From Vicingaceae bacterium (GTDB lineage Bacteria > Bacteroidota > Bacteroidia > Flavobacteriales_E > Vicingaceae): a DNA stretch of 63,631 bases. Shown one piece after another: positions 55,317 to 63,631 of the stretch. The notes under the pieces are model-generated. The model searched no databases. It was given only the letters and a program-made list of their open reading frames with translations, and was not told the origin of the DNA. How positions within the stretch are numbered: position 1 is the first letter of the stretch; the number at the start of each line of letters is the position of its first letter. Both the position numbers and the translations under genes were made by a program. The stretch is from contig JAHYJH010000007.1 in NCBI GenBank assembly GCA_019429185.1, positions 1-63,631 of the forward strand, written 5' to 3'.

Positions 55317-56240
55317 ATGAAAAAAATAATATTCTATTTAATAGCATTTTTGCTAATGGCTTTGAAAATTGATGCTCAAGACAAGAAAATAACTGATCTT
55401 AATTTTTTGTATGTAGATGAAAAATATGATAAATTGGTTGATAAATCAGTTTCTCTTATGCTAAACGATACCTATAAAAGACATCCCATGCCTTATTTGT
55501 ATGCCGCTTTAGGATTAATGGAAATGTCTAAAAAACCAGAAAAATTTAGTGTTGGAGAAAAAGATACTGATTTTCCAAAACCACTCAAAGATGCAGAAAA
55601 ATATATCTATAAGTATTTAAAAGCAGAGGAAAAGGCCCAAAAATATTTTCCCGATTATGAATCAACAATTGGAGATTATCAAGAATTTTTCATTCAAGTG
55701 GCTGATACAGCAAATAAATTAGGACAGCATTTATTTTTAATGGAACAACAAAGAAAGGCTGCAAATGAATATAAAAACGCTTTCAAAGCAATTCCAACTG
55801 ATTATGTGCTTTTACTGTGGCAAGGGATATGTGAAATTAAATCGTTGAATACTGTTGAAGGAGATAAAAATGTAAAAGAAGCTCTTAAATATATTGATGA
55901 AAACTATAAACCATCTCCAGCAACAGCAGGTGTTTTAGCTCATGGAATGTTAATTTTAGAAGAATATTTTACGCAAAATGGAGACAGTGAAAATGCGGCA
56001 AAAACAAAAAAGCTAGTAGAAGTTTTTAAAAAAGACGATCCAGACGATTTGGATAAGAAAAAAATGGAAGATCGTAAAGAAAAAGCCAAAGAGAAAGATA
56101 AAGTAATGAAAAAATTCTATAGTGATGAAGATGATGAAGACAATGTAGAAATAAAAAAAGGCAAAGTTAGGGTTGAAGGTGCTGAAGAGGCAGAGAAAAA
56201 ATTAGATGAAATAGAAAAAGAAGCTGAAGATGAAAACTAA
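55317..56240 (+). CDS. Secreted helical-repeat protein with an acidic/basic tail
   Basis: 307 residues with a signal peptide ending KIDAQD. The central part (about 20-230) has TPR-like helices (AANEYKNAFKAIPTDYVLLLWQ). The last 75 residues are a highly charged coiled coil (KKKMEDRKEKAKEKDK). It lies 37 bases upstream of the M1 peptidase gene in the same direction. Confidence 0.7.
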   Translation: MKKIIFYLIAFLLMALKIDAQDKKITDLNFLYVDEKYDKLVDKSVSLMLNDTYKRHPMPYLYAALGLMEMSKKPEKFSVGEKDTDFPKPLKDAEKYIYKYLKAEEKAQKYFPDYESTIGDYQEFFIQVADTANKLGQHLFLMEQQRKAANEYKNAFKAIPTDYVLLLWQGICEIKSLNTVEGDKNVKEALKYIDENYKPSPATAGVLAHGMLILEEYFTQNGDSENAAKTKKLVEVFKKDDPDDLDKKKMEDRKEKAKEKDKVMKKFYSDEDDEDNVEIKKGKVRVEGAEEAEKKLDEIEKEAEDEN

Positions 56241-56277
56241 TTAAGCAGCTTTTTTTAACAGAAATAAAAAAATTTAA

Positions 56278-58212
56278 ATGAAAAATACTGTTTTACTATT
56301 AGGTATATTCTTTTTTTTTCCAAGTATATTTTTTGCTCAAACTTTTTCAAATCAAGATTTTGATGATTTGATTTTAAATGAATCTAAAGGATTTTCTAAA
56401 TTCAAAAATACAAACAAAGGCGTTCCTCAAGCGAGTAATTATGATTTGAAATTTGCTAGATTAGCATGGGAAGTAAATCCTGAAATTTATTACATAAAAG
56501 GAAAAATAACTTTTCACTTCCTTCCTTTAGTTACTAATTTTAATGACATTTATTTTGATTGTTCTAATGCACTTACCATAGATTCTGTTGTTTATAATTC
56601 CAACACATTATCGTTTAATCAATTATCAGGGAGTGTACTTCAAATAGTATTACCAGCAACACTACCTATAAATACGTTAGATTCTATTACTATCTTCTAT
56701 CAAGGAGCTCCAGTTGTTTCTACTAACGGATTTGGTTCATTTGAACAAGGATCTCACAATAACGATAGCATAATTTGGACTTTATCCGAACCTTATGGAG
56801 CATTAGATTGGTGGCCTTGTAAACAAGATTTAACAGATAAAATAGATTCAATTTCTGTTTTAATAACCACACCATCACAATATAGAGCCGCTTCTCATGG
56901 CTTATTGGTAGCAGAAACTATAGTTGGTTCCAACACAACGTATCATTGGAAACATAATTATCCAATTGCTGCTTACCTTATTTCATTAACCGTAACTAAC
57001 TTTTCTGTTTATGTAGATACAGTAACTTTAAGCACAGGTTTGCTTCCTGTTGTAAATTACGTTTTTCCAGAAGACTCATTATCTTGGGCTTCAGCTACTC
57101 CCTCAATAGAACCCATATTTCAACTATTCGACACACTTTTTGGAGCATACCCTTTTATGAATGAAAAATATGGACATGCTCAATATGCACGTGGAGGAGG
57201 GATGGAACATCAAACTATGAGTTCTATGAATAATGTTAGTTTTGACTTAATGGCACATGAATTGGCTCATCAATGGTTTGGAGATAAAGTAACCTGCGGA
57301 AGTTGGGAAGAAATATGGCTAAATGAAGGTTTTGCAACTTACCTTACCGGATTGGCTCAAAAAAATATTATACCAAGCCTTTGGTGGTCATGGAGGCAAC
57401 AAACACTTGCTAACATTGTGTCATTGCTAGACGGTTCTGTGTTTAATACCGATACTTCAAATGTTAGCAGAACTTTTAATGGAAGATTAACCTATAGAAA
57501 AGGAGCTTATTTATTAAGAATGTTGGAATGGAAATTAGGTGAACAACTTTTTTTTCAAGGAGTCAGAAATTATTTAAGTGACCCTAATTTGGCATACAAC
57601 TATGCTAAAACAACTGATTTAAAAACACATTTAGAAACAGTTAGTGGGCAAAATTTAACTGAATTTTTTAATGATTGGTATTATGGTGAAGGACATCCTT
57701 CTTATCAAATAACTTGGATTCAAACAGGTAATTCTGTTACTTTTAATGTTGCTCAAACACAATCTCATCCTTCTGTTTCTTTTTTTGAAATGCCAATTCC
57801 TATTTATGTAAAAGGGCAGGGGCAAGACACTACTTTTGTGTTTGAACATCAATTTTCAGGGCAACAATTCACAGCCAGCATTCCTTTTGCTATTGATTCT
57901 GTTTTTTTTGACCCAGAATTATGGTTGATTTCAAGTAATACATTAATTACTTCTATAGAGAAAACAGAACAAGTTGCTCCTAAAGTTACTGTTTATCCTA
58001 ATCCAGCGTTTTCAACATTAAATGTAAGTACAAATGAATTTTTAAAAGAGATAACTGTTTTTAATATGGAAGGAAAGCAACTAATTCAAACTACATTATT
58101 TGTAGGGATAAATAATTATGAATTGGATATTTCTCAACTGGCTGCAGGAAATTACATCGTTGAAATAAGAACAAATACCACTACTGTTAAAAAGAAGTTA
58201 CATAAAATGTAA
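56278..58212 (+). CDS. M1-family aminopeptidase with a type IX secretion tail
   Basis: Secreted zinc aminopeptidase (644 residues). It has a signal peptide, an N-terminal beta-saddle domain, GGGMEHQTM (substrate N-terminus recognition), HELAHQW with zinc ligands H327 and H331, and WLNEGFA with Glu about 350. The last about 85 residues (VYPNPAFSTLNVS to AGNYIVEI...KKLHKM) form a T9SS type A sorting domain. It is likely exported to the cell surface or medium by the T9SS, which supports placement in the Bacteroidota. Confidence 0.95.
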   Translation: MKNTVLLLGIFFFFPSIFFAQTFSNQDFDDLILNESKGFSKFKNTNKGVPQASNYDLKFARLAWEVNPEIYYIKGKITFHFLPLVTNFNDIYFDCSNALTIDSVVYNSNTLSFNQLSGSVLQIVLPATLPINTLDSITIFYQGAPVVSTNGFGSFEQGSHNNDSIIWTLSEPYGALDWWPCKQDLTDKIDSISVLITTPSQYRAASHGLLVAETIVGSNTTYHWKHNYPIAAYLISLTVTNFSVYVDTVTLSTGLLPVVNYVFPEDSLSWASATPSIEPIFQLFDTLFGAYPFMNEKYGHAQYARGGGMEHQTMSSMNNVSFDLMAHELAHQWFGDKVTCGSWEEIWLNEGFATYLTGLAQKNIIPSLWWSWRQQTLANIVSLLDGSVFNTDTSNVSRTFNGRLTYRKGAYLLRMLEWKLGEQLFFQGVRNYLSDPNLAYNYAKTTDLKTHLETVSGQNLTEFFNDWYYGEGHPSYQITWIQTGNSVTFNVAQTQSHPSVSFFEMPIPIYVKGQGQDTTFVFEHQFSGQQFTASIPFAIDSVFFDPELWLISSNTLITSIEKTEQVAPKVTVYPNPAFSTLNVSTNEFLKEITVFNMEGKQLIQTTLFVGINNYELDISQLAAGNYIVEIRTNTTTVKKKLHKM

Positions 58213-58588
58213 TTAGGAGTTGATACGAAATAAACTATATATTTGTTTGATTAAATTTTTAACAAAAAAAAATACACGCAAGTGGTGAAAAACGCTAATA
58301 AAAATACAAAATGCTATAAAACAATATCTTATAATATTTTCACATCTTCGTGTAAGGCGGAAATACACGCAAGTATGCGTAAACCGAGATGTTGTGCGTC
58401 AGTGTAAAAAGCCAACGCTCGGTCAAGCACATTTGGTTTTTGCCGACACACAAAGCCAATGCTGAAAAACCAAAAGAGCTTGCCCTTTCCCACCGCACCT
58501 GAACAGAATATTTACATTATATACACAGTTTTTTGAGATATTTAAAATAAACTGACTAAATTAGCGGCTGACAAAATAACGTCTAACA
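58213..58588. other. Non-coding left end of cassette 2
   Basis: 376 bases without a gene, less AT-rich than the neighbours. It holds the AAATACACGCAAGT direct repeat and several imperfect inverted repeats built from GCCAACGCTC- and CACACAAAGCCAATGC-like words, a composition shared with the right end at 63219-63480. Confidence 0.5.
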
Positions 58589-58789
58589 ATGAACAGAATT
58601 AAGGAAGTGTTGGAACAGAAAGGAATTAAGCAGACTTGGTTGGCAGAAAAACTTGGGAAAAGTTACAATATGGTAAACGCTTATGCTCAAAACCGACAAC
58701 AACCACGCTTGGAAACCTTGATGGAAATAGCGGAAATTTTGGACATTGACGTGAAAGAATTGATAATCTCGAATAAAGAAAAGAAATAA
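58589..58789 (+). CDS. XRE-family regulator of the type III RM system
   Basis: A 66-residue Cro/C1-type helix-turn-helix (KQTWLAEKLGKSYNMVNAYA, then METLMEIAEILDIDVKELI). It lies 1 base before mod, so it is probably a controller that times expression of the modification and restriction genes. Confidence 0.9.
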   Translation: MNRIKEVLEQKGIKQTWLAEKLGKSYNMVNAYAQNRQQPRLETLMEIAEILDIDVKELIISNKEKK

Positions 58790-58790
58790 T

Positions 58791-60578
58791 ATGCCAACAC
58801 TCAATTGGATAGGAAAAGAAAAAGTGGTAAGCCACCACCAAGATGTGCCATACAGAGTTTTGGAACACAAATACGGATTTACAGCAGAGAAAGGAGAACA
58901 ATCCGAATCCACCAACAGCGGAAACAAAATCATACACGGAGATAATCTTGAAGCCTTAAAAAGTTTGTTACCCGAATACGAAGGAAAAATAAAGTGCATC
59001 TACATTGACCCACCTTACAACACAGGTAAAGAAGGTTGGGTATATAATGACAGTGTAAATCATCCCAAGATTTTGAAATGGTTAGGTGATGTTGTAGGAA
59101 AAGAAGGTGATGATTTATCAAGACACGATAAGTGGTTATGTATGATGTACCCACGAATTCAGTTGCTTCATAAACTTTTAAAAGATGATGGCATTATCTC
59201 AATACACATTGACGAAAATGAATATCACAATCTAGTGATTGTATTAGAAGAAGTTTTCGGAAAAAAGAACAATTTAGGAACTATTATTTGGGACAAGAAA
59301 AACCCAAAAGGTGACTCACAAAAATTATCTTATCAGCACGAAAGCATAATTGTTTTTTGTAAAAATGCTGATTTGGTGAAAGGAAACGTCAAACGCAAAA
59401 AAAAGAACGCAAGGAAAATCATTGAGTTTTCTAAAAAAGTATTTGCAAAAATTGGCAAAGAATCTTATCCCGAAGACATTCTACAACTTTGTAAAAAGTA
59501 TAAGCTAGACAAAGCTTTTTTCAATGAGCATAAATTTATTTATGATTTAGAAACCGTAAACAAAGAATTTGCTGATTGGATAAATGCCCAAGATTTTAGT
59601 GGTGGTGAAAAGGCATACAAATTCATTGATGAAAATGGCGAAGTATATCAATCAGTCTCTATGGCTTGGCCAAACAAGAAGCAAGCACCTGATGAATATT
59701 TTATTCCTTTAGTTCATCCAATAACCAAAAACGAATGTCCTGTACCTGAACGTGGATGGAGAAATCCACCTGACACAATGAAATCATTATTAGCCAAAGA
59801 TTTGATATTGTTTGGTAAAGATGATTCTACACAACCCCGAAGAAAATATTTACTTAAAGAAAATATGTTTGAAAACATAAGTTCCTTGATTGGCTTTGGT
59901 GGTAGTGATGATGATTTTCAAAAACAAATTGGAATAAAATTAGAAAATCCTAAACCTTATGTGTTTGCAACTGAATTGGTAGATTGGTTTTCAGAACCCG
60001 ATTCAATTGTATTAGATTCTTTTGCAGGGTCGGGAACAACCGCACACGCAGTTTTGAAACTTAATAGTGAAGATGAAGGTTCTCGTAAATTTATTCTTAT
60101 TCAATGTGACGAATATGATAAAGACGGAAATGTTGTAAATGTGTGTGAAGATGTAACCACCAAAAGAATAAGAAAAGTTATTACAGGTTATGGAAAAGGA
60201 GCTAATACAGTAAAAGGACTTGGTGGCAATTTTGATTATTTTGAAATAGGTTTACCACTATTTGATGAAAACCAAAACCTAAACGAGCAAGTTGGCTTGG
60301 CGAAAATCAGAGAATACATTTGGTTTTCGGAAACTCGAACTTCATTTAAAGAGCCCAACAAAGAACCTTATTTTTTAGGAAAGAAAGACGAATCGGCTTA
60401 CTATTTCATTTATGAAAAAGACCGACTTACAACTTTAGATTATGATGCTTTGGAACTCATTAAAACTAAAGGTGAGCAATATGTTATCTATGCCGATAAT
60501 TGCTTGTTACCAAAAGAATTTATGGCAAAGAAGAATATCATTTTCAAAAAAATACCAAGAGACATCACAAGATTTTAA
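58791..60578 (+). CDS. Type III DNA methyltransferase (Mod)
   Basis: N6-adenine methyltransferase of the beta class. The catalytic DPPYNTG (about residue 73) comes before the SAM motif DSFAGSGTT (about 410), and the long middle part carries the target recognition region. The DPPY motif and order fit type III Mod proteins. It methylates one strand of an asymmetric site and guides the Res subunit encoded 3 bases downstream. Confidence 0.93.
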   Translation: MPTLNWIGKEKVVSHHQDVPYRVLEHKYGFTAEKGEQSESTNSGNKIIHGDNLEALKSLLPEYEGKIKCIYIDPPYNTGKEGWVYNDSVNHPKILKWLGDVVGKEGDDLSRHDKWLCMMYPRIQLLHKLLKDDGIISIHIDENEYHNLVIVLEEVFGKKNNLGTIIWDKKNPKGDSQKLSYQHESIIVFCKNADLVKGNVKRKKKNARKIIEFSKKVFAKIGKESYPEDILQLCKKYKLDKAFFNEHKFIYDLETVNKEFADWINAQDFSGGEKAYKFIDENGEVYQSVSMAWPNKKQAPDEYFIPLVHPITKNECPVPERGWRNPPDTMKSLLAKDLILFGKDDSTQPRRKYLLKENMFENISSLIGFGGSDDDFQKQIGIKLENPKPYVFATELVDWFSEPDSIVLDSFAGSGTTAHAVLKLNSEDEGSRKFILIQCDEYDKDGNVVNVCEDVTTKRIRKVITGYGKGANTVKGLGGNFDYFEIGLPLFDENQNLNEQVGLAKIREYIWFSETRTSFKEPNKEPYFLGKKDESAYYFIYEKDRLTTLDYDALELIKTKGEQYVIYADNCLLPKEFMAKKNIIFKKIPRDITRF

Positions 60579-60581
60579 GTT

Positions 60582-63218
60582 ATGGAATTAAAAAGTTATC
60601 AGCGAAAAGTAATTGAGAATCTTGAAGAATACTTAGGGTATGTTCAGGAGCATAAAAGTTTAGCCAAAGCTTTCAATCAATATTGGGAAGATAAAATCGG
60701 CTTCTACAATCCCTTGGACGGTACAGGAATGGAACCCTACAAAAACAACATTCCAAATGCAGCCCACGTTTGCGTGAAAGTACCAACAGCAGGCGGGAAA
60801 ACTTTTATTGCCGTTAATGCTTTACATACCATTTTTTCTGCTTACGATTCTACAAAACCCAAAGCCGTAATTTGGTTAGTTCCTTGGAGTAATTTATTAC
60901 AACAAACGGTAAATACCCTTTCCAATCCTGAACATCCTTATCGTCAAAAACTCAATTCGCTTTTTAACAACAGAGTAGAAATTTATCAAAAAGCAGATTT
61001 GTTGCAAGGTTCAAACTTCAACCCAACGGTGGTAAAAGACCAGTTGAGCATTTTTGTAATGAGTTTTGCCAGTTTAAGAGCCAACAATAAAGAAGATAGA
61101 AAAGTATTTCAAGAAAATGGGCAGTTAGAAGCCTTTGTTTCACAATACAAAAACAACGAACATATTTTGAGTGGTGTTGATGATACAGCATTAATAAATG
61201 TTTTGCGTTACCTCAATCCTGTTTTGGTAGTGGACGAAAGCCACAACGCAGAAAGTGATTTGAGTGTTGATATGCTCAAAAATTTGAATCCGTCTTTCAT
61301 TCTAGACTTAACTGCAACACCAAAAGCCAATAGCAATATCGTAAGTCTTGTTCCTGCCATTGAACTGAAAAAGGAACATATGGTAAAACTTCCTGTAATC
61401 GTTTATAACAACCACGACAAAACGGAAGTAATAAACAACGCTTTACACTTACAACGTAAATTGGAAAATCTTGCCAAAAAGCAAGAAGCCGAAGGCGGTA
61501 AATACATTCGTCCGATTGTTTTGTTTCAAGCACAACCAAAAACCAAAGACGACAACACCACTTTTGAAAAACTGAAAGAACAATTATTAGGTTTAGGTAT
61601 TCCCGAAAGTCATATCAAAATCAAAACTGCCAATATTGATGAATTGAAAGGCATTGATTTAATGAGCAAGGAATGTGAAGTGCGTTATATCATTACCATT
61701 AATGCATTAAAAGAAGGTTGGGATTGTCCGTTTGCATACATTTTAGCATCATTAGCAGATAAATCAAGCTCGGTGGATGTGGAGCAAATTTTGGGTCGTG
61801 TGTTGCGTCAGCCTTATGTACAGAAACACAAATCATTTCAATTAAACCTTTCCTATGTTTTAACAGCTTCGGCAAAGTTCAACGAAACTTTACAGAGCAT
61901 TGTAAAAGGATTGCAAGAATCAGGTTTTAGTGAAAAAGATTATCGCAAAGTGGATAAGATGACGGAAGAAGAAAAGAAAACGGTTACAACTGACCCAGTC
62001 GAATCTTTCTTATTCCCAGAGCAACAAGCCGAAGAACAAGAAGAAACGATAGACAAAAACAGAGTAACCTTTGACCCAAATGCAGACGAAGAAGAAACGG
62101 AAACAACTTCGGTAATTACAGAAATTGAAACCATTGCAGAAGAGCAAAACCGACAATTAGAAGAGCAAATTAAAGAACAGGAAAAACAACCTGTTGACGA
62201 AAATATATTTCAAGAAATGGGCACAAAAGTAAAACGGTATAAGGTCAAAGAATCCAACAAGGAATTCATTGACAAAATTGAGTTTCCGCAGTTCTTCATT
62301 AAAGTAACAGCAAGCGACATTTTCGGCACAGAAGAAGAATTACTAAATCGTGAATCCTTGCTCAAAGATTTTAAACTTTCAGACGAAGACATCAAAATAG
62401 ACTTTGACCAAATTTCATCTGACTTGTATAAAATTGACTTAGAAGAATCTAAAAAGAACGAGTACCGACCTTCTTTTACCAAGATTGAAGATAGTATGGT
62501 AAAAGACCCAATTGCAGAATACATTTTAGCCAAACCTAAAGACAATCAAATAACTGACATCACATATCAAATGATGCAGATTATTGGAAATATGTACCCA
62601 ATTCCCGACCAAGAAATCAAGGTTTACATTGGGCGTATTTTGAAAAGTATGAACACCGAACAACTTCGAGATATTTTGGTAAGAAAGTGGAGTTATACGG
62701 ATAAAATAAAAGGTAAAATTCGCCAATTGGCTGACTCATATGCAGAAGGTCGTTTTATGGACTTATTGAAATCTAAAAAAATAAACACTAAAGCAAATTG
62801 GAAATTAGGGAATGAAATAGTGCCAGGTAATACAGGCTCTTCCATTGGTAATTCACTTTACGAAAGAGAAGGCTCAATGAACGGATTTGAAGAACGAGTT
62901 GCAATGGAAATCGGAACTTCCTCAAATGTTGCCTTTTGGCATAGAAACTTAGAACGTGGAAAAGGATTTTACATCAATGGATTTAAAGCCAACCACTACC
63001 CTGACTTTATTATGCAGACAAAATCGGGAAAGACGATTTTAATAGAAACCAAAGGCGACCATTTAGACGGTTCAGACAGTGAAGCAAAATGCCGACTTGG
63101 AAACGAATGGGAAAGGCAAGCAGGAAATGACTTTGCCTATTTTATGGTTTTCGACAAGAAAGAAATTAAAGGAGCATACACGTTGGACAAAGCAAAGGAA
63201 TTGATAAGTAAAATGTAA
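60582..63218 (+). CDS. Type III restriction subunit (Res)
   Basis: An ATP-dependent restriction subunit (878 residues). It has Walker A VPTAGGKTF (about 66-75), DESH (about 217), TATPK (about 245), motif VI QILGRVLRQ (about 400), a very acidic linker (about 470-550), and a C-terminal PD-(D/E)xK nuclease with YPDF and LIETKGD (about 806-827). With Mod it forms the cutting complex against unmodified DNA. All key motifs are intact, so it is probably active. Confidence 0.93.
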   Translation: MELKSYQRKVIENLEEYLGYVQEHKSLAKAFNQYWEDKIGFYNPLDGTGMEPYKNNIPNAAHVCVKVPTAGGKTFIAVNALHTIFSAYDSTKPKAVIWLVPWSNLLQQTVNTLSNPEHPYRQKLNSLFNNRVEIYQKADLLQGSNFNPTVVKDQLSIFVMSFASLRANNKEDRKVFQENGQLEAFVSQYKNNEHILSGVDDTALINVLRYLNPVLVVDESHNAESDLSVDMLKNLNPSFILDLTATPKANSNIVSLVPAIELKKEHMVKLPVIVYNNHDKTEVINNALHLQRKLENLAKKQEAEGGKYIRPIVLFQAQPKTKDDNTTFEKLKEQLLGLGIPESHIKIKTANIDELKGIDLMSKECEVRYIITINALKEGWDCPFAYILASLADKSSSVDVEQILGRVLRQPYVQKHKSFQLNLSYVLTASAKFNETLQSIVKGLQESGFSEKDYRKVDKMTEEEKKTVTTDPVESFLFPEQQAEEQEETIDKNRVTFDPNADEEETETTSVITEIETIAEEQNRQLEEQIKEQEKQPVDENIFQEMGTKVKRYKVKESNKEFIDKIEFPQFFIKVTASDIFGTEEELLNRESLLKDFKLSDEDIKIDFDQISSDLYKIDLEESKKNEYRPSFTKIEDSMVKDPIAEYILAKPKDNQITDITYQMMQIIGNMYPIPDQEIKVYIGRILKSMNTEQLRDILVRKWSYTDKIKGKIRQLADSYAEGRFMDLLKSKKINTKANWKLGNEIVPGNTGSSIGNSLYEREGSMNGFEERVAMEIGTSSNVAFWHRNLERGKGFYINGFKANHYPDFIMQTKSGKTILIETKGDHLDGSDSEAKCRLGNEWERQAGNDFAYFMVFDKKEIKGAYTLDKAKELISKM

Positions 63219-63367
63219 AGCCCACGCTATTTGTAAGCACATTTAAAAGCCGCACCAGCCAACGCTCGACCAAAGCTTTTAAAAGAGCTTCCAAAGCCAA
63301 CGCAAGACAGAAACGACATTGAAAAACGAGATGAAAAAAGAACACCGAACGCACAACAATGGCTATA

Positions 63368-63480
63368 CGTAATGCGGGCAAAAGTGCTGATATGAAAGTA
63401 ATTACATTAAATAAACTAACAGCTAAACGGAAAGTGAAGTACCTTGAAATCCCGCACTACGCAAAGCGGCAAAACGTTAC
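63368..63480. repeat. Inverted repeat forming the right end of cassette 2 (attC-like)
   Basis: An 11-base arm pair with one mismatch (63368-63378 and 63451-63461) spans about 94 bases and ends in GCAAAACGTTAC. The last 34 bases match the 34-base end of cassette 1 at about two of three positions, with conserved AAATCCC at one side and GCAAAAC(A/G)TTA at the other. Confidence 0.65.
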
Positions 63481-63631
63481 TTCTAGAATAGATAATTAGT
63501 TTAAGGTGGGTTCTAAAAATTCATTTTTTTCATTTTGATTTAAAGAAAATCGTAGAACCCATTTACCAATTTTCCTAAATCACTACAAATGTACATTATT
63601 TTTTCATAAAACTTACTGTTTTAATCGCCAA
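63481..63631. other. Non-coding flank after cassette 2
   Basis: AT-rich sequence to the window end. No gene was recognised. Confidence 0.4.

Larger units (their letters stand above)
58213..63480 (+). mobile_element. Inserted cassette 2: type III restriction-modification island
   Basis: Three same-strand genes (XRE, mod, res) are flanked by non-coding ends. The left part (58213-58588) has GCACATTTGGTTTTTGC (58428-58444), identical to cassette 1, and a 14-base direct repeat AAATACACGCAAGT (58270-58283 and 58361-58374). The right end has CGTAATGCGGG (63368-63378) pairing with CCCGCACTACG (63451-63461, one mismatch) and finishes GCAAAACGTTAC, like cassette 1. No recombinase is in the window. The left edge is approximate. 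Confidence 0.6.

Noticed and set aside
58270-58374. CRISPR-like direct repeat AAATACACGCAAGT
   Set aside because: Only two copies with a 77-base gap; no array and no cas genes.
63368-63480. Classical integron attC site
   Set aside because: Clear GTTRRRY/RYYYAAC boxes in the right arrangement are not visible and no integrase is present; only the general fold is similar, so it is reported as attC-like.

Overview
The window is AT-rich DNA from a member of the Bacteroidota, most likely a flavobacterium-like lineage. The evidence is a flexirubin-type pigment cluster, an M1 peptidase with a type IX secretion (T9SS) sorting tail, Bacteroidota-type -7 boxes (TAnnTTTG) and family-typical proteins. 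No rRNA, tRNA or CRISPR array was seen.

Layout. (1) 158-9588 is mostly housekeeping: a tandem FKBP isomerase, a dipeptide epimerase, alaS, an M23 endopeptidase, an NlpC/P60-CapA fusion flanked by a direct duplication, and a lipoprotein of the BtuF type. (2) About 10344-50823 is a large flexirubin (aryl polyene plus dialkylresorcinol) gene cluster. It holds a tyrosine/histidine ammonia-lyase, a CoA/ACP ligase, three acyl carrier proteins and eight ketosynthase-fold proteins. It also holds a ketoreductase, two dehydratases, a thioesterase, DarA and DarB, and three FAD enzymes. Transport and tailoring genes include an MMPL-acyltransferase-methyltransferase triple fusion, LolA, an LpxL-like acyltransferase, a GT2-DUF2062 protein, a C45-type hydrolase, a BtrH-like protein, an ABC exporter and an O-methyltransferase-like protein. 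(3) 51291-58212 holds an orphan HicB, thyA, an OppA-like lipoprotein, two hypotheticals and the M1 peptidase. (4) 58213-63480 is a type III restriction-modification island with an XRE regulator.

Inferred pathway: the ammonia-lyase makes 4-coumarate, the PaaK-like ligase activates it, and KS/CLF pairs with KR and DH build a conjugated aryl polyene on an ACP. DarA/DarB make the dialkylresorcinol. An acyltransferase (BtrH-like, LpxL-like or PlsC-like) joins the two by an ester bond, and MMPL, LolA and ABC proteins move the pigment to the outer membrane.

Inserted DNA is the other theme. Two gene cassettes (about 27835-29527, type III restriction remnant plus RhuM; about 58213-63480, type III RM) share a 17-base motif near the left end and a related 34-base right end with an inverted repeat ending GCAAAACRTTAY. 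The first appears to have cut off the start of lolA. A KilA-N gene is spliced into the biosynthetic operon. A separate family of structured repeats occurs four times, each time starting at or within a few bases of a stop codon and running downstream of the gene (alaS, the halogenase-like gene, a CrtI-like gene, hicB).
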